From Scytonematopsis contorta HA4267-MV1 (lineage in GTDB: Bacteria; Cyanobacteriota; Cyanobacteriia; Cyanobacteriales; Nostocaceae): a stretch of 64,000 nt of DNA. Positions 36,217-46,227 of this stretch are shown here, piece after piece (within the stretch, counting starts at the first letter, position 1; every line of letters begins with the position of its first letter). The translations under genes were made by a program, and so were the position numbers. The stretch spans positions 228,980-292,979 of the forward strand of contig JAHHIC010000084.1 of the NCBI GenBank assembly GCA_019359035.1. Reading direction: 5' to 3'. Under the pieces are notes generated by a model that saw nothing but the letters and a program-made list of their open reading frames with translations, was not told the origin of the DNA and ran no database searches.

Positions 36217-36351
36217 TTAACGACGACGACGCTGGTCTACAGGAATCGGGATTAACTCCGGTTCCGGTTCTGCTTCTGGACCGAGCAGAGCTTCAATGAG
36301 TTTACGAGCCAAATCTTTAAGCTTTTCCAGCACCTTATCGATATAGTCCAT
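36217..36351 (-). CDS. Small conserved-looking protein (44 aa), acidic-proline then arginine tail
   Basis: The frame reads MDYIDKVLEKLKDLARKLIE followed by a PEAEPEPELIPIP stretch and ends in DQRRRR. The first half forms an amphipathic helix, and the rest is a proline-glutamate spacer with a basic tail. AGGAG lies about 11 bases before the ATG. It ends 13 bases before aroQ on the same strand, so it is probably the first gene of that operon. The codon pattern looks coding, with no stop until the natural end. Function unknown; an amphipathic membrane-surface or protein-binding peptide is conceivable. It was found by reading upstream of aroQ and is short enough to be missed by automatic calling. 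Confidence 0.65.
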   Translation of the reverse strand: MDYIDKVLEKLKDLARKLIEALLGPEAEPEPELIPIPVDQRRRR

Positions 36352-36648
36352 TTAAATGACTGCTCCTGAGATACTACCTCAAATTTTATTTAACAGGTAC
36401 GGAGAAATTAGCGACTCGATAGCACCTCTGGGAGGCAGTGCTGTACGTAGGTATAACCCCCGTTGAAGCTACTGCCCTACGAAAATCGGGCCCTTGTTAC
36501 GCTCCCATATCTTGGGAAAAGCCACTTAACTTAATTAAAAAGGCTTGTTATTTTCTCCCTTACTCTTAAGAGTATCACATTAATAACCTACCGGGGGACA
36601 TCCTACTATGGATGAGTATTTTGTATTATTTGTCAATAATTTATGCCC

Positions 36649-39318
36649 CTAATTTTCGCTTCCTTTTTTAGTAGTTTTTTTCTTTGTAGTGCTGCTTGAG
36701 GCTTTTGTCGTGGATTTTGCACGAGAATTTGTGGACTTTGTGGTTGATTTCGTGGTTTTGCGACCACTAGATTTAGATTCCTTCGTCTTATCAGCCAACA
36801 ATTCGAGAGCCATATCCAGGGTTACATCTTCGACGGTTTTTCCTTCTGGTATGCCCACATTAGTTTTACCGTATTTAATGTAAGGACCATAAGGACCATC
36901 GTAAATATTAATAGGCTCTTCCGAGTCTGGATGGATACCCAATTCTTTTAACGCTGCTTTAGATTTACTAGCACCTCGTATTTTTTTCGGTTCGGACAGC
37001 AACTCTAAGGCACGCTCAAAGGTAATTGTTAAGACATCATCACTTGCCTTCAGGGAGCGGTAATCTTTCTCTTTGCCGTTTTCATGCACTACATAGGGTC
37101 CAAAGCGTCCTAAATTTGTTTTGATTTTGGCTTTTGTTTCTGGATGTTCCCCCAATGTTCTGGGAAGGGATAGTAAACCCACAGCCATTTCTAAAGTTAG
37201 ATTTTCTGGGGTAAGACCTTTAGGAAGAGACGATTGTTTTGGCTTAGGATTTTCGTCGCTCTTTTCTCCCAATTGAACATAAGGACCAAAAGGCCCAATT
37301 TTAGAATAAATGGGTTCCCCAGTTTCTGGATGTAAACCTAGTTGGTCGGGTTCAGAATTTTTCTGTTTCAACAGAAAATCAACTTTTTCTGGGTCAAGGT
37401 CTGCTGGTGTTAATTCTTTAGGAATTGTTGCCTTCTGAATATCTTCACCGCTTTGGACTTCAATGTAAGCTCCGTATTTACCTACACGAATTTTGGCGTC
37501 CAAATTCTCCAACTCGACCGTTCTAGCCGCAGTAGCATCAATTTGATTTTCCTGCTCCCTAACCAGAGTTTCTAAACCCTTGTCACCGGAATAAAAATTT
37601 CTTAGATAGGGAAGCCATTTAGCTTCACCAGTGGATATATCATCCAGAGTTTGCTCCATTTTGGAGGTAAAACTAGGGTCAACGATATCAGGAAAGTGTT
37701 TTTCCAATAAGTGAGTAACGGCAAATGCAGTAAAAGTAGGAATTAAAGCGTTATTTGTCAATTGAGCGTAGCCTTTATCAATAATTGTGCCAATAATACT
37801 GGCGTAAGTACTAGGACGCCCAATACCCTCACTTTCCAAAGTTTTAACCAAGCTTGCTTCGGTGAACCTTGCAGGTGGTTGAGTTTCGTGTTTCAGCGAC
37901 TCTATTTCTTTACAATCAGGACTATCACCCACTTGTAAATTAGGCAAAATTACCTCTTGGTCTTCTAACGCTGCTTCTGGGTCGTCGGAACCTTCGACGT
38001 AAGCGCGTAAATATCCAGGAAAATCAATTCGCTTACCAGATGACCGAAAACCAGCATCTTCCACTAGCAATTGCACCGTGACTTGTGTTTGACGCGAATC
38101 AGCCATTTGACAGGCTACAGTACGCTTCCAAATCAAATCGTATACCTGAAACTCTCGTCCCCCTAATCCCGTTTCCTGAGGGGTACGAAAAGTGCTTCCA
38201 GCTGGACGAATTGCTTCGTGAGCTTCTTGCGCTCCTTTTGCCTTAGTGGTGTACTGACGAGGTTTAGGACTGAGATAATCTTTCCCGTACAATTTTTCCA
38301 CACAATCGCGAGCAGCCTCAATTGCTTGGTCTGACAAATGCACCGAGTCAGTACGCATGTAGGTAATATAACCATTTTCGTACAAACTTTGGGCAATTCG
38401 CATTGTGTCCCTTGCCCCTAACCTGAGTTTGCGGTTAGCTTCTTGCTGCAGGGTCGAAGTAGTGAAAGGTGGTGAGGGTTTACGGGTGACCGGACGTTCT
38501 TCTAAATCAGTAACTTTCCAAGTTTTATCCGTAATACGCTCTTTCAAAGCGGAAGCATCAGCCTCACTCAGCAAGACTACATTTCGTCCAGCAATAATTC
38601 GCCCTGTGGTCGCGTCAAAATCACTACCGTTAGCGACCTTTGTGCCCCCCACAGTGGTGAGTATGGCACTAAAAGGGCTTTGTTTTTTTTCTAAAGCCGC
38701 CTTTAAATCCCAGTACGTCCCCTGGTGGAACGCACGACGTTGGCGCTCCCGATTTACCAAAAGCCTTACAGCTACCGACTGAACTCGTCCAGCAGACAAA
38801 CCAAAGGCGATTTTCTTCCACAACAACGGCGATAAGGTATAGCCGACTAACCTATCCAAAATTCGCCGCGTTTCTTGGGCGCGAACCAACTGCTCGTCAA
38901 TGTTACGACAGTTTTTTAGAGCTTTTTGAATGGCATCTTTAGTTATTTCGTGAAACACCATCCGCTTGGTAGGAATCTTAGGCTTAAGTAGTTGGTATAA
39001 ATGCCAACTAATACTCTCACCTTCTCGGTCTTCGTCAGTCGCCAGGATGAGTTCCGAAGCGTCTTTGAGGGCTTCTTTTAATTGGGTAACAATTTTCTTT
39101 TTATCTTTGGGGACAACATACAGCGGTTCAAAGTCGGCCTCTACATTGACCCCCAGCTGCGCCCATTTTTCCCCTTTAACATTAGCGGGAATTTCAGTTG
39201 CTGACTGGGGAAGGTCACGCACGTGACCCATAGACGCTTCTACCCGAAAATCTTTCGGTAGGTAGTTACGAATGGTGCGAGCTTTGGTCGGAGATTCGAC
39301 GATGACAAGAGTTGACAT
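36649..39318 (-). CDS. topA: DNA topoisomerase I (type IA)
   Basis: The 889-residue enzyme relaxes negative supercoils. The TOPRIM domain starts with TLVIVESPTKARTIRNYLP and contains LATDEDREGESISWHL with the metal-binding acidic triad. The active-site tyrosine lies in GYITYMRTDSVHLS. The core continues to the EGIGRPSTYASII motif. Instead of zinc-ribbon cysteines, the C-terminal 300 residues hold four TopA C-terminal repeats with a G-x-Y/F-G-x-Y pattern (for example KIGPFGPYVQLGEK and YDGPYGPYIKYGKT), followed by a Lys/Ser/Thr-rich tail. This is the usual cyanobacterial arrangement. The ATG is clear. The upstream gap to the RRM gene is nearly 1 kb and may hold its promoter. Confidence 0.96.
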   Translation of the reverse strand: MSTLVIVESPTKARTIRNYLPKDFRVEASMGHVRDLPQSATEIPANVKGEKWAQLGVNVEADFEPLYVVPKDKKKIVTQLKEALKDASELILATDEDREGESISWHLYQLLKPKIPTKRMVFHEITKDAIQKALKNCRNIDEQLVRAQETRRILDRLVGYTLSPLLWKKIAFGLSAGRVQSVAVRLLVNRERQRRAFHQGTYWDLKAALEKKQSPFSAILTTVGGTKVANGSDFDATTGRIIAGRNVVLLSEADASALKERITDKTWKVTDLEERPVTRKPSPPFTTSTLQQEANRKLRLGARDTMRIAQSLYENGYITYMRTDSVHLSDQAIEAARDCVEKLYGKDYLSPKPRQYTTKAKGAQEAHEAIRPAGSTFRTPQETGLGGREFQVYDLIWKRTVACQMADSRQTQVTVQLLVEDAGFRSSGKRIDFPGYLRAYVEGSDDPEAALEDQEVILPNLQVGDSPDCKEIESLKHETQPPARFTEASLVKTLESEGIGRPSTYASIIGTIIDKGYAQLTNNALIPTFTAFAVTHLLEKHFPDIVDPSFTSKMEQTLDDISTGEAKWLPYLRNFYSGDKGLETLVREQENQIDATAARTVELENLDAKIRVGKYGAYIEVQSGEDIQKATIPKELTPADLDPEKVDFLLKQKNSEPDQLGLHPETGEPIYSKIGPFGPYVQLGEKSDENPKPKQSSLPKGLTPENLTLEMAVGLLSLPRTLGEHPETKAKIKTNLGRFGPYVVHENGKEKDYRSLKASDDVLTITFERALELLSEPKKIRGASKSKAALKELGIHPDSEEPINIYDGPYGPYIKYGKTNVGIPEGKTVEDVTLDMALELLADKTKESKSSGRKTTKSTTKSTNSRAKSTTKASSSTTKKKTTKKGSEN

Positions 39319-40295
39319 GGAGATTTTAACGAATTTTGCTGCTAAGCTAATCAGTCAAAGTGAAATAATTTAAACGATATGTCAAGGTAAGGCGTTACAC
39401 ACCTGTTGGTGATTTAATCACATCGACTACCTGGTACAACAGTCGTCATGAGGGGGTTCCTCTAAACTTAACTGCTTTTTCTATTTCCAGGATATGCCTT
39501 AAACGCTTGCTCCTTAAACGTTGTACGTTGTAGTACTCAATATACCTTGGGTGTAACTTGAAAGTTGGATAACCCCAACAAGCCAATGTCCACTTATCTC
39601 AATCTTTAACTTATATCCTGCATAATTGGCGACTAATATTTTCAAAATCTTTCTGAAGGTCAATACAGTAAGTGTTTTCGCGGTTTGTTTTAACAGTAAC
39701 AAAATTAAGTTTTAATTAAGACTACCCATTTTTTAAAAAAAAGTACTCACTATAAAATAAGGCAATGTTAACCACATCATTACTTAGTGTCGCACAATAC
39801 TTAAATTCAAACAAATGCGTAGACTGGGTTGAGGAACGAAACCCAACAAGTATTCTAGTGTATCGTTTCAGACATTTAACAAAAATAAATTCCTAATCTT
39901 GTGCGATAGATAAATTGATATTTATAAATTTGATTTTTGTTATTTTGATGATTTATTTTCTACTCATAATATATCTATTAAATTTAAAAAAAAACAATCC
40001 AAAATAATAAATAATCATAACAGTTATATATCAAAATCAATAACCAATTACTCATTACCAATTAATCATTACCCATTTGTACAAATGCAAATATAACTAT
40101 AAACTATATATTTCATCGCGATTTAAAATAATAAAACATGTTAATACAAGCTATGGAAGGCTGTTGCTCCTTAAAAAAGTTATGTTAGTATAAAAACAAA
40201 GAGAAATAGTTGGACTACTACGTTTTGCTGATTTTATATTAAGCAAGCGTAGCGACCTATTAATGTCTCTGCACAATTTAAAATTGGAGAATTTC
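39319..40295. other. Long AT-rich intergenic region between topA and the RRM gene
   Basis: About 980 bases with no supported gene. Around 40035-40085 are loose CCAATTA/TCATTACC heptamer-type repeats. The right part would form the leader of the RNA-binding protein gene; such leaders in cyanobacteria are often long and temperature-responsive, but no specific structure was identified. A minus-strand frame at 39514-39702 lacks coding character. Confidence 0.4.
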
Positions 40296-40652
40296 ATGTC
40301 GATTTACGTAGGTAACCTACCCTACAGCGTTACCCAAGAAGACCTTAGTAAAGTTTTTTCTGAGTACGGTACTGTTAAGCAAGTTCAATTACCCGTTGAC
40401 CGGGAAACAGGACGCGCACGCGGCTTTGGTTTCGTGGAAATGGATACAGAAGCTTCTGAAACTGCGGCCATTGAAGGTCTCGATGGAGCCGAATGGATGG
40501 GACGTGCAATGAAAGTTAACAAAGCAAGACCCAAAGAAGACAGAGGTAACAATCGCAGCTACGGAAGTGGCGGTGGTGGCGGTGGTGGCGGTAGTTGGGG
40601 CGGTAGAAACAGTAGCGGTGGTGGTGGATATTCCTCTCGTCGTAGTTACTAA
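40296..40652 (+). CDS. RNA-binding protein with one RRM and a glycine-rich tail
   Basis: The ATG at 40296 follows TTGGAGAATTTC, a good ribosome binding site, and gives 118 residues (MSIYVGNLPYSVTQEDL). The RRM has RNP2 IYVGNL (3-8) and RNP1 RGFGFVEM, with aromatic residues in place for RNA contact. The C-terminus is Gly/Ser-rich (GGGGGGGGSWGGRN) and ends with a SSRRSY motif. This is the Rbp family of cyanobacteria, implicated in cold response and mRNA localisation. An upstream in-frame ATG at 40263 would add eleven residues and is less likely. A perfect 34-bp palindrome lies 57 bases beyond the stop. Confidence 0.93.
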   Translation: MSIYVGNLPYSVTQEDLSKVFSEYGTVKQVQLPVDRETGRARGFGFVEMDTEASETAAIEGLDGAEWMGRAMKVNKARPKEDRGNNRSYGSGGGGGGGGSWGGRNSSGGGGYSSRRSY

Positions 40653-40709
40653 GTTTACCTGACTACCTAGATAACATTTTCATTTAAAGAAAATAAATAA
40701 GACATCATG

Positions 40710-40743
40710 AATGTAGAGACGTTACATGTAACGTCTCTACATT
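40710..40743. repeat. Perfect 34-bp palindrome
   Basis: The 17-base half AATGTAGAGACGTTACA is followed by its exact reverse complement, ending CGTCTCTACATT. The outer TGTAGAGACG/CGTCTCTACA arms are shared with the palindromes at 63680-63709, but the core is TTACATGTAA instead of CGATTAATCG. It may also terminate the RRM gene transcript. Confidence 0.95.
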
Positions 40744-40942
40744 ATTGTTTTAATGGTAGGCATAAGAAAAATAAATCACTGAAATTGTAACAATGCATCA
40801 GAAAAAAGCACTAAAAATAAGCGCACACCTTCACAATAAGCGCTTTACGCTTTGTAGCAACTGATTAATACAATTTAATGGAAAAAACAATAGAATTATC
40901 AAAGCGTTAGTTAATGTCTAAGAGCGAAAGCCTATATATCTC

Positions 40943-42499
40943 ATGGATTTTGCCAATATTGCATCCCAGTTAAATGCTGGAACGATTTTGCCGGAGGGAA
41001 TTGTCCTATTCACCCTCTTGAGCGTTGTGATTGTGGACTTGATAACTGGGCGTCAATCCTCGCGCTGGATTGGATATCTGGCGATAGGGGGATTGCTAAC
41101 TGCAATTGCCGCTCTTTATTTTCAGTGGGACGCAACAAATCCCATAGCTTTTCTTGGTGCTTTTAATAACGACGATTTAAGTATCGTTTTTCGCGGTATT
41201 ATCGCCTTATCATCTGTTATCACCATTTTGATGTCGATTCGCTACGTCGAACAAAGTGGTACGGCTTTAGCTGAATTTATCGCCATTTTGATGACCGCTA
41301 CCTTGGGAGGTATGTTTCTCTCCGGGGCTAGCGAATTGGTGATGATTTTCATCTCCTTAGAAGCCTTGAGTATTTCCTCTTATCTTTTAACTGGTTATAC
41401 CAAGCGCGACCCCCGTTCTAACGAGGCAGCTTTAAAATATCTTTTAATTGGTGCTTCTTCGACGGCGGTATTTTTATATGGCGCTTCCCTGCTGTATGGT
41501 TTATCTGGCGGAGAAACCGAACTCAGTGCAATTGCCAATGGAATACAAGCAGCTAATGCTGGTCAATCATTGGCTTTGGTAATGTCCCTAGTGTTCGTGA
41601 TAGCGGGTATCGGCTTTAAGATTTCCGCAGCACCCTTCCACCAGTGGACACCAGACGTATACGAAGGGGCACCCACACCAGTGATTGCCTTTTTGTCCGT
41701 AGGTTCCAAAGCTGCTGGATTTGCACTTGCTATCCGCTTACTGACAACCGTTTTCCCTCTCGTTGTGGAAGAGTGGAAATTTGTTTTCACCGCTTTAGCA
41801 GTTTTAAGCTTAATTTTGGGTAACGTCGTTGCCTTAGCTCAAACCAGCATGAAGCGGATGCTTGCTTATTCATCCATCGCTCAAGCTGGCTTTGTGATGA
41901 TTGGGATGATAGCAGGAACAGAAGCAGGCTACGCCAGTATGGTATTTTACTTACTGGTTTACCTATTCATGAACCTATGCGGCTTTACCTGCGTAATTCT
42001 GTTCTCATTACGGACAGGAACCGACCAAATCGCCGATTACTCAGGCTTATATCAAAAAGACCCTCTATTAACTTTAGGCTTGAGTCTTTCCTTGTTGTCC
42101 TTAGGGGGAATTCCGCCACTAGCAGGCTTTTTTGGTAAGATTTACTTGTTTTGGGCAGGTTGGCAAGCAGGTCTTTACGGCTTAGTACTATTAGGATTAG
42201 TTACTAGTGTTGTTTCCATCTACTACTACATTCGCGTGGTTAAGATGATGGTAGTAAAAGAACCGCAAGAAATGTCTGAAGTAATTCAAAATTACCCCGC
42301 AATTAATTGGAGCTTACCCGGTTTAAGACCTTTACAAGTCGGTTTGGTAACAACTTTAATCGCTACGACCATAGCAGGGATTTTATCTAATCCTCTGTTT
42401 GCTTTGGCAAATGCTTCTGTTGCTAATACTCCTATTTTACAAACAGCAATTTCTCATAGCACTCCCCAAGTAAGTGTTATTACAGAAAAAGCACCTTAA
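40943..42499 (+). CDS. ndhB: NAD(P)H-quinone oxidoreductase subunit 2
   Basis: A 518-residue membrane protein homologous to NdhB, a proton-pumping subunit of NDH-1 in the thylakoid membrane, used in respiration and cyclic electron flow. It begins [20 protein letters not shown], characteristic of cyanobacterial NdhB, and has about 14 hydrophobic helices. Family-conserved stretches include [34 protein letters not shown] with the conserved charged/His positions, and [16 protein letters not shown]. The gene stands alone, as usual in cyanobacteria, and ends at a strong terminator. Confidence 0.97.
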   Translation: MDFANIASQLNAGTILPEGIVLFTLLSVVIVDLITGRQSSRWIGYLAIGGLLTAIAALYFQWDATNPIAFLGAFNNDDLSIVFRGIIALSSVITILMSIRYVEQSGTALAEFIAILMTATLGGMFLSGASELVMIFISLEALSISSYLLTGYTKRDPRSNEAALKYLLIGASSTAVFLYGASLLYGLSGGETELSAIANGIQAANAGQSLALVMSLVFVIAGIGFKISAAPFHQWTPDVYEGAPTPVIAFLSVGSKAAGFALAIRLLTTVFPLVVEEWKFVFTALAVLSLILGNVVALAQTSMKRMLAYSSIAQAGFVMIGMIAGTEAGYASMVFYLLVYLFMNLCGFTCVILFSLRTGTDQIADYSGLYQKDPLLTLGLSLSLLSLGGIPPLAGFFGKIYLFWAGWQAGLYGLVLLGLVTSVVSIYYYIRVVKMMVVKEPQEMSEVIQNYPAINWSLPGLRPLQVGLVTTLIATTIAGILSNPLFALANASVANTPILQTAISHSTPQVSVITEKAP

Positions 42500-42527
42500 G
42501 GTTTGTAATTTGAATAGTAGATTGTAG

Positions 42528-42554
42528 AGACCGTAAATTTACGGTCTTTTTTTT
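42528..42554 (+). terminator. Rho-independent terminator of ndhB
   Basis: AGACCGTAAATTTACGGTCT (42528-42547) is a perfect inverted repeat followed by eight T residues, located 28 bases after the ndhB stop codon. Confidence 0.9.
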
Positions 42555-42582
42555 ATTGTTTGGGGATAGAAATAATGAATTT

Positions 42583-42820
42583 TTAACCTTCAAGCAAATC
42601 AGAATTAACTTCCCAAAATACCTGATATTTTTGCAAAATTTCATGCACAATTGATAATCCTAGTCCTTTTCCTTTTCTAACAGATTTAGTAATAAAAGAC
42701 TTATTAAATATTTTCTCTTTTATTTATTGTGAAATATGACATAACAGAACCATTATCTTGAATTTTGATAATAATACTGTTGGTTTCTAAATTTAATTTA
42801 ATAATAATTCTATCGCGGTT
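42583..42820 (-). pseudogene. Decayed histidine kinase ATPase-domain remnant
   Basis: Reading the minus strand, one frame gives RDRIIIKLNLETNSIIIKIQ followed by DNGSVM, matching the region up to the G1 box of a HATPase domain. Another frame then gives EKIFNKSFITKSVRKGKGLG and LSIVHEILQKY, matching the F and G2 boxes, and ends EVNSDLLEG-stop. The two parts are joined only by a frameshift near 42715, and no upstream HisKA domain or start exists. It is therefore a pseudogene fragment of a sensor kinase. It lies between ndhB and the terpene synthase, close to a locus that now has an intact giant histidine kinase. Confidence 0.7.
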
Positions 42821-43617
42821 CTAAATCCGGTGAAGTATATAAGGGTGGGTCAAGAGAAGGGCTATCAGCAGGTAAGTCTCCAGCAAATTGGGGAGTGAGG
42901 GATGAGGGAGCTAGAAATTAATGAATACACATTACACCCAATTGTCAATCTATCTTAAGAACTATTTTTGCTATGATTTAATATCATACCTTATTGATTA
43001 TTTATTTGTCACTGTGGGTTAGAACCTGCAGCTTATCCACAGCTATAGGAAACTGGGGTATATAAAAAAACGCAAAGTTATTTTACAAGCCTTTACATGT
43101 TATTAAATATTTACACATTAGTTTATATACGTATAGACAAAGTTAATAAAGATACTTCAATTATTGAAGGAACCTATTGTTTTTCTAAGATTTACTCTAT
43201 AACACTTAAGCCTGAGTCTGTTGGAAAAGGTCTTTAGTGAAGCTAATCGCAGCAAAACTTAGCAAGCATTAGAAAAAGCTTACTAAATTAGCTTAATTTT
43301 TTCTTAAATGCCTTATACGGCTATAAATATTTTAATTACAACTAAAGCGCTTTCACTGTCTACTAGCGCTTCATAATACCCTGTCTTTTTATGACATATT
43401 TAATACGATATTCAAAGTAAATATACGTATGCGTTTATTTGAATAAGAATTAAAAATTAATTTATAAATCGATTGACATATTCTCTAATCAACTTTAAGC
43501 AATTATGAGTCCAAGAATTGTTTACAGCTGAATAGTTTGTGCGATTTTTACGCATTTTAATTGTTTGTTCCCTGGAAAATGACTGATTTAAATATCCCTG
43601 TTTAATGGAGGAAAGTT
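42821..43617. other. AT-rich leader of the terpene synthase gene
   Basis: No coding frame is visible in these roughly 800 bases. The right end has ATGGAGGAAAGTT directly before the terpene synthase ATG, a strong ribosome binding site. The long AT-rich tract may hold the promoter and regulatory sites of the terpene locus; none could be named from sequence. Confidence 0.4.
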
Positions 43618-44586
43618 ATGAGTGTGTTTACTTTTCCTGAATTGTACTGTCCCTTTCCATCTAAAGTCAATAAGTATGCTGATGTTTTAGAAGATTATGC
43701 AATAGAATGGGTTTCACGCTTCAATATGCTGGCCAATGAGTCATCTATAGAGCGTTTTCGTAAGTCAAAATTTTTTCTTTTGACCTCAGGTGCTTACCCT
43801 AGCTCTAAGCTTGAAGAACTTAGGATAGCAAATGATTTATTGAGTTGGCTATTTATTTGGGATGACCAATGTGATTTATCAGATATAGGAAAGCAGCCTG
43901 AAGTCCTGAATGACTTCCATAATAAGTTTTTGGATATTTTGAGGGGAGCAAAAATAACAAGTCAAGATATACCAATTTCTCATGCCTTAAATAACTTGCG
44001 ACAGCGAATACTGCAAAAGTCAACTGAAGAATGGTTCGTTTACTTTTATGAGGCATTTGAAGACTATTTTAATGGATGTTTGCTAGAATCAAAAAATAGG
44101 AAATTAAAAATAATTCCTGATATAGACACTTATATTAAGTTACGTCGTTCTAGCTTAGGTTTAGAACAAAATTTAATAATGAGTGAATTATGTAATCAAT
44201 TCATTCTTTCCAAAGTTTTACGGCGACATGAAATACTTAAAAAGTTGAAATACATGGCAATTGACATCCTTGCCTGGTGTAATGATATTTTTTCGGCATC
44301 AAGAGAAATAGCAACCGGTGATGTTCATAATCTAGTATTTTTACTACATTATCACGAAGAAATTTCTTTGGATGAAGCGATGAAGCGTGCTGCTCAAATG
44401 CACGACCAAAAGGTCAAAGAGATGATAAGTTTAGAAGCTTCTCTCCCTTCTTTCGGAGAAAAGTTAGATGTAGAACTATCAAAATATATATCAGGATTAC
44501 ACACTTGGATAAGTAGTAATTTAAATTGGTATGCTTATTCTGGCCGCTATGAAAGTTTAAAAAGGTTGGAACTTGTTAAATGCTGA
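43618..44586 (+). CDS. Class I terpene synthase (probable sesquiterpene cyclase)
   Basis: The 322-residue protein has the bacterial class I terpene cyclase signatures. The aspartate-rich motif is DDQCD (82-86), the NSE triad is NDIFSASRE (222-230), and the diphosphate sensor Arg lies in YIKLRRSSLG (176/177). A C-terminal RY pair occurs in SGRYESL. Length and motif spacing fit enzymes that cyclise farnesyl diphosphate; the product cannot be told. GGAGG precedes the ATG. A CYP110-like P450 gene follows on the same strand after 171 bases. Comparable synthase-P450 pairs are known from Nostoc species. Monoterpene or diterpene activity cannot be excluded by sequence alone. The gene is likely expressed as part of this small locus. 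Confidence 0.9.
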   Translation: MSVFTFPELYCPFPSKVNKYADVLEDYAIEWVSRFNMLANESSIERFRKSKFFLLTSGAYPSSKLEELRIANDLLSWLFIWDDQCDLSDIGKQPEVLNDFHNKFLDILRGAKITSQDIPISHALNNLRQRILQKSTEEWFVYFYEAFEDYFNGCLLESKNRKLKIIPDIDTYIKLRRSSLGLEQNLIMSELCNQFILSKVLRRHEILKKLKYMAIDILAWCNDIFSASREIATGDVHNLVFLLHYHEEISLDEAMKRAAQMHDQKVKEMISLEASLPSFGEKLDVELSKYISGLHTWISSNLNWYAYSGRYESLKRLELVKC

Positions 44587-44609
44587 TTTAGCAGTCAACC
44601 TGATATTAT

Positions 44610-44651
44610 GAGACATTTTATGTAAAAATATAATGTCTCGAAATTTTTTTA
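44610..44651 (+). terminator. Hairpin with U-tract between terpene synthase and P450
   Basis: GAGACATT (44610-44617) and AATGTCTC (44632-44639) pair around a 14-base loop; GAAA and a run of seven T residues follow. It could terminate or attenuate the terpene synthase transcript, leaving lower read-through into the P450 gene. Confidence 0.55.
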
Positions 44652-44757
44652 ATATCATTTGATATGTCCACTCTCAAGAAATAATCATTTTTTTAATTTA
44701 AAATTGGTTTCGGGAATCAATATAGTACTCTTACACTAATTTAGCTAGAAAAGTTTA

Positions 44758-46116
44758 ATGCAGTTGCCTAATCGTTTGAAAACACCCCCTTTCTTACAAA
44801 AACTAAAGTTTGTTTTAGACCCTGTGGGATACATAGAACAAGCATCTAAGCAATATCCAGACATTTTCACTGCTGAGGTTGTTGGTTTTGGTGATACCAT
44901 TGTGGTTGTGAATCATCCTCAAGCAATACAAGAAATTTTTACCAACAATAGTCATTTTGCAGCTGAAAGTGAAGTTAATCGATTTATGGAACCTTTAGTG
45001 GGCAAAACTTCAATTTTTATGCTGGAAGGTGAAAAGCATAGACGTAGACGAAAACTCGTAATGCCTCCTTTTCATGGAGAACGTATGCGAACTTACGCCC
45101 ATCTAATTTATGATATTACTAAAAATACGCTTAGTCTGTTGCCGCAAAATAAACCTTTCTTTGCTCGTACTTTAGGGCAGAAAATTTCTTTAGAAGTTAT
45201 ATTGCAAGTTGTTTTTGGTTTACATGAAGGAGAGCGTTACCATAACTTCATGGATTTAATCCCCCTGATGATGGATTCCTTTGAATCACCAACCACTTCA
45301 ATGTTTATGATGTTTTCCTTCTTACAAAAAGATTTAGGTACTTGGACTCCTTGGGGAAAATTTATAAATATACGACAACAAATAGATGAATTAATATATA
45401 CAGAAATTGCTGAACGTAGACGGGTAGTTGAGCAAGAGCGTAATGATATTTTGTCGTTACTTATGTCAACACGGTATGAAGAGGGACAATTGATGACTGA
45501 CCAGGAGTTGCGTGATGAGCTAATTGGCCTCTTGTTAGCCGGACATGAAACTACAGCATCAACAATTGCGTGGGCTTTATATTGGATTCACTATTTACCG
45601 GAAGTCAAAGGAAAACTACTGCAAGAACTGGATAGTCTGGGTGATTTTTCTGATTTAATAGGGATATCCAGGTTACCTTATCTCACTTCTGTTTGTCATG
45701 AAACTTTACGGATTAACCCCATTACATTATTTACGTTGTCAAGGATAGTCAAAGAACCTGTTGAATTGCAGGGATATTTATTAGAGCCTGGTACAGCAGT
45801 AGCTACCAGCATTTACCTCACTCATCATCGCGAAGATATATATACTCAAGCTAAAAAATTTAACCCAGAACGATTTATGAAAAATCAATTCTCTCCCTAT
45901 GAATTTATTCCTTTCGGTGGTGGTGCCCGTAGTTGTATTGGACAGGCTTTAGCTTTGTTTACAATGAAGTTAGAGTTGGCAACAATTCTATCTGAATATC
46001 AGCTTGATTTAATTAATAAACAACCAGAAAGGCTTGAACGTAGAGGTTTGACACTTGCACCTGCAAGTGGAGTAAAGATGTTAATAAAAGGGTTGCGTCC
46101 CCGTAAAGAGTCTTAA
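44758..46116 (+). CDS. Cytochrome P450, CYP110-like
   Basis: The 452-residue protein has all P450 landmarks. The I-helix oxygen-activation motif is AGHETT (261-266), the K-helix ExxR is ETLR (315-318), and the heme loop is FGGGARSCIG (386-395) with Cys393 as the axial ligand. The PERF-like segment is FNPERFM. The N-terminus (LPNRLKTPPFLQKLKFVLDP) and overall pattern resemble the CYP110 family typical of filamentous cyanobacteria. There is no membrane anchor. Placement directly after a terpene synthase suggests that it oxidises the terpene product; CYP110 members also hydroxylate fatty acids and alkanes, so the substrate is unproven. No dedicated ferredoxin or reductase is adjacent. Confidence 0.92.
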   Translation: MQLPNRLKTPPFLQKLKFVLDPVGYIEQASKQYPDIFTAEVVGFGDTIVVVNHPQAIQEIFTNNSHFAAESEVNRFMEPLVGKTSIFMLEGEKHRRRRKLVMPPFHGERMRTYAHLIYDITKNTLSLLPQNKPFFARTLGQKISLEVILQVVFGLHEGERYHNFMDLIPLMMDSFESPTTSMFMMFSFLQKDLGTWTPWGKFINIRQQIDELIYTEIAERRRVVEQERNDILSLLMSTRYEEGQLMTDQELRDELIGLLLAGHETTASTIAWALYWIHYLPEVKGKLLQELDSLGDFSDLIGISRLPYLTSVCHETLRINPITLFTLSRIVKEPVELQGYLLEPGTAVATSIYLTHHREDIYTQAKKFNPERFMKNQFSPYEFIPFGGGARSCIGQALALFTMKLELATILSEYQLDLINKQPERLERRGLTLAPASGVKMLIKGLRPRKES

Positions 46117-46227
46117 CAAATAGCTATGACAAATACATCTACCTTTTAGTAGTCAAAATGCCCTTTTTCATTAAAATTTTTGCTGTTTTGGGATACTCAC
46201 AACCAGATTCTGATATAAGTGAAGAGT

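Noticed and set aside
39514..39702. 62-aa minus-strand frame in the topA-rbp gap
   Set aside because: No ribosome binding site and no coding bias; the surrounding region is AT-rich non-coding DNA.
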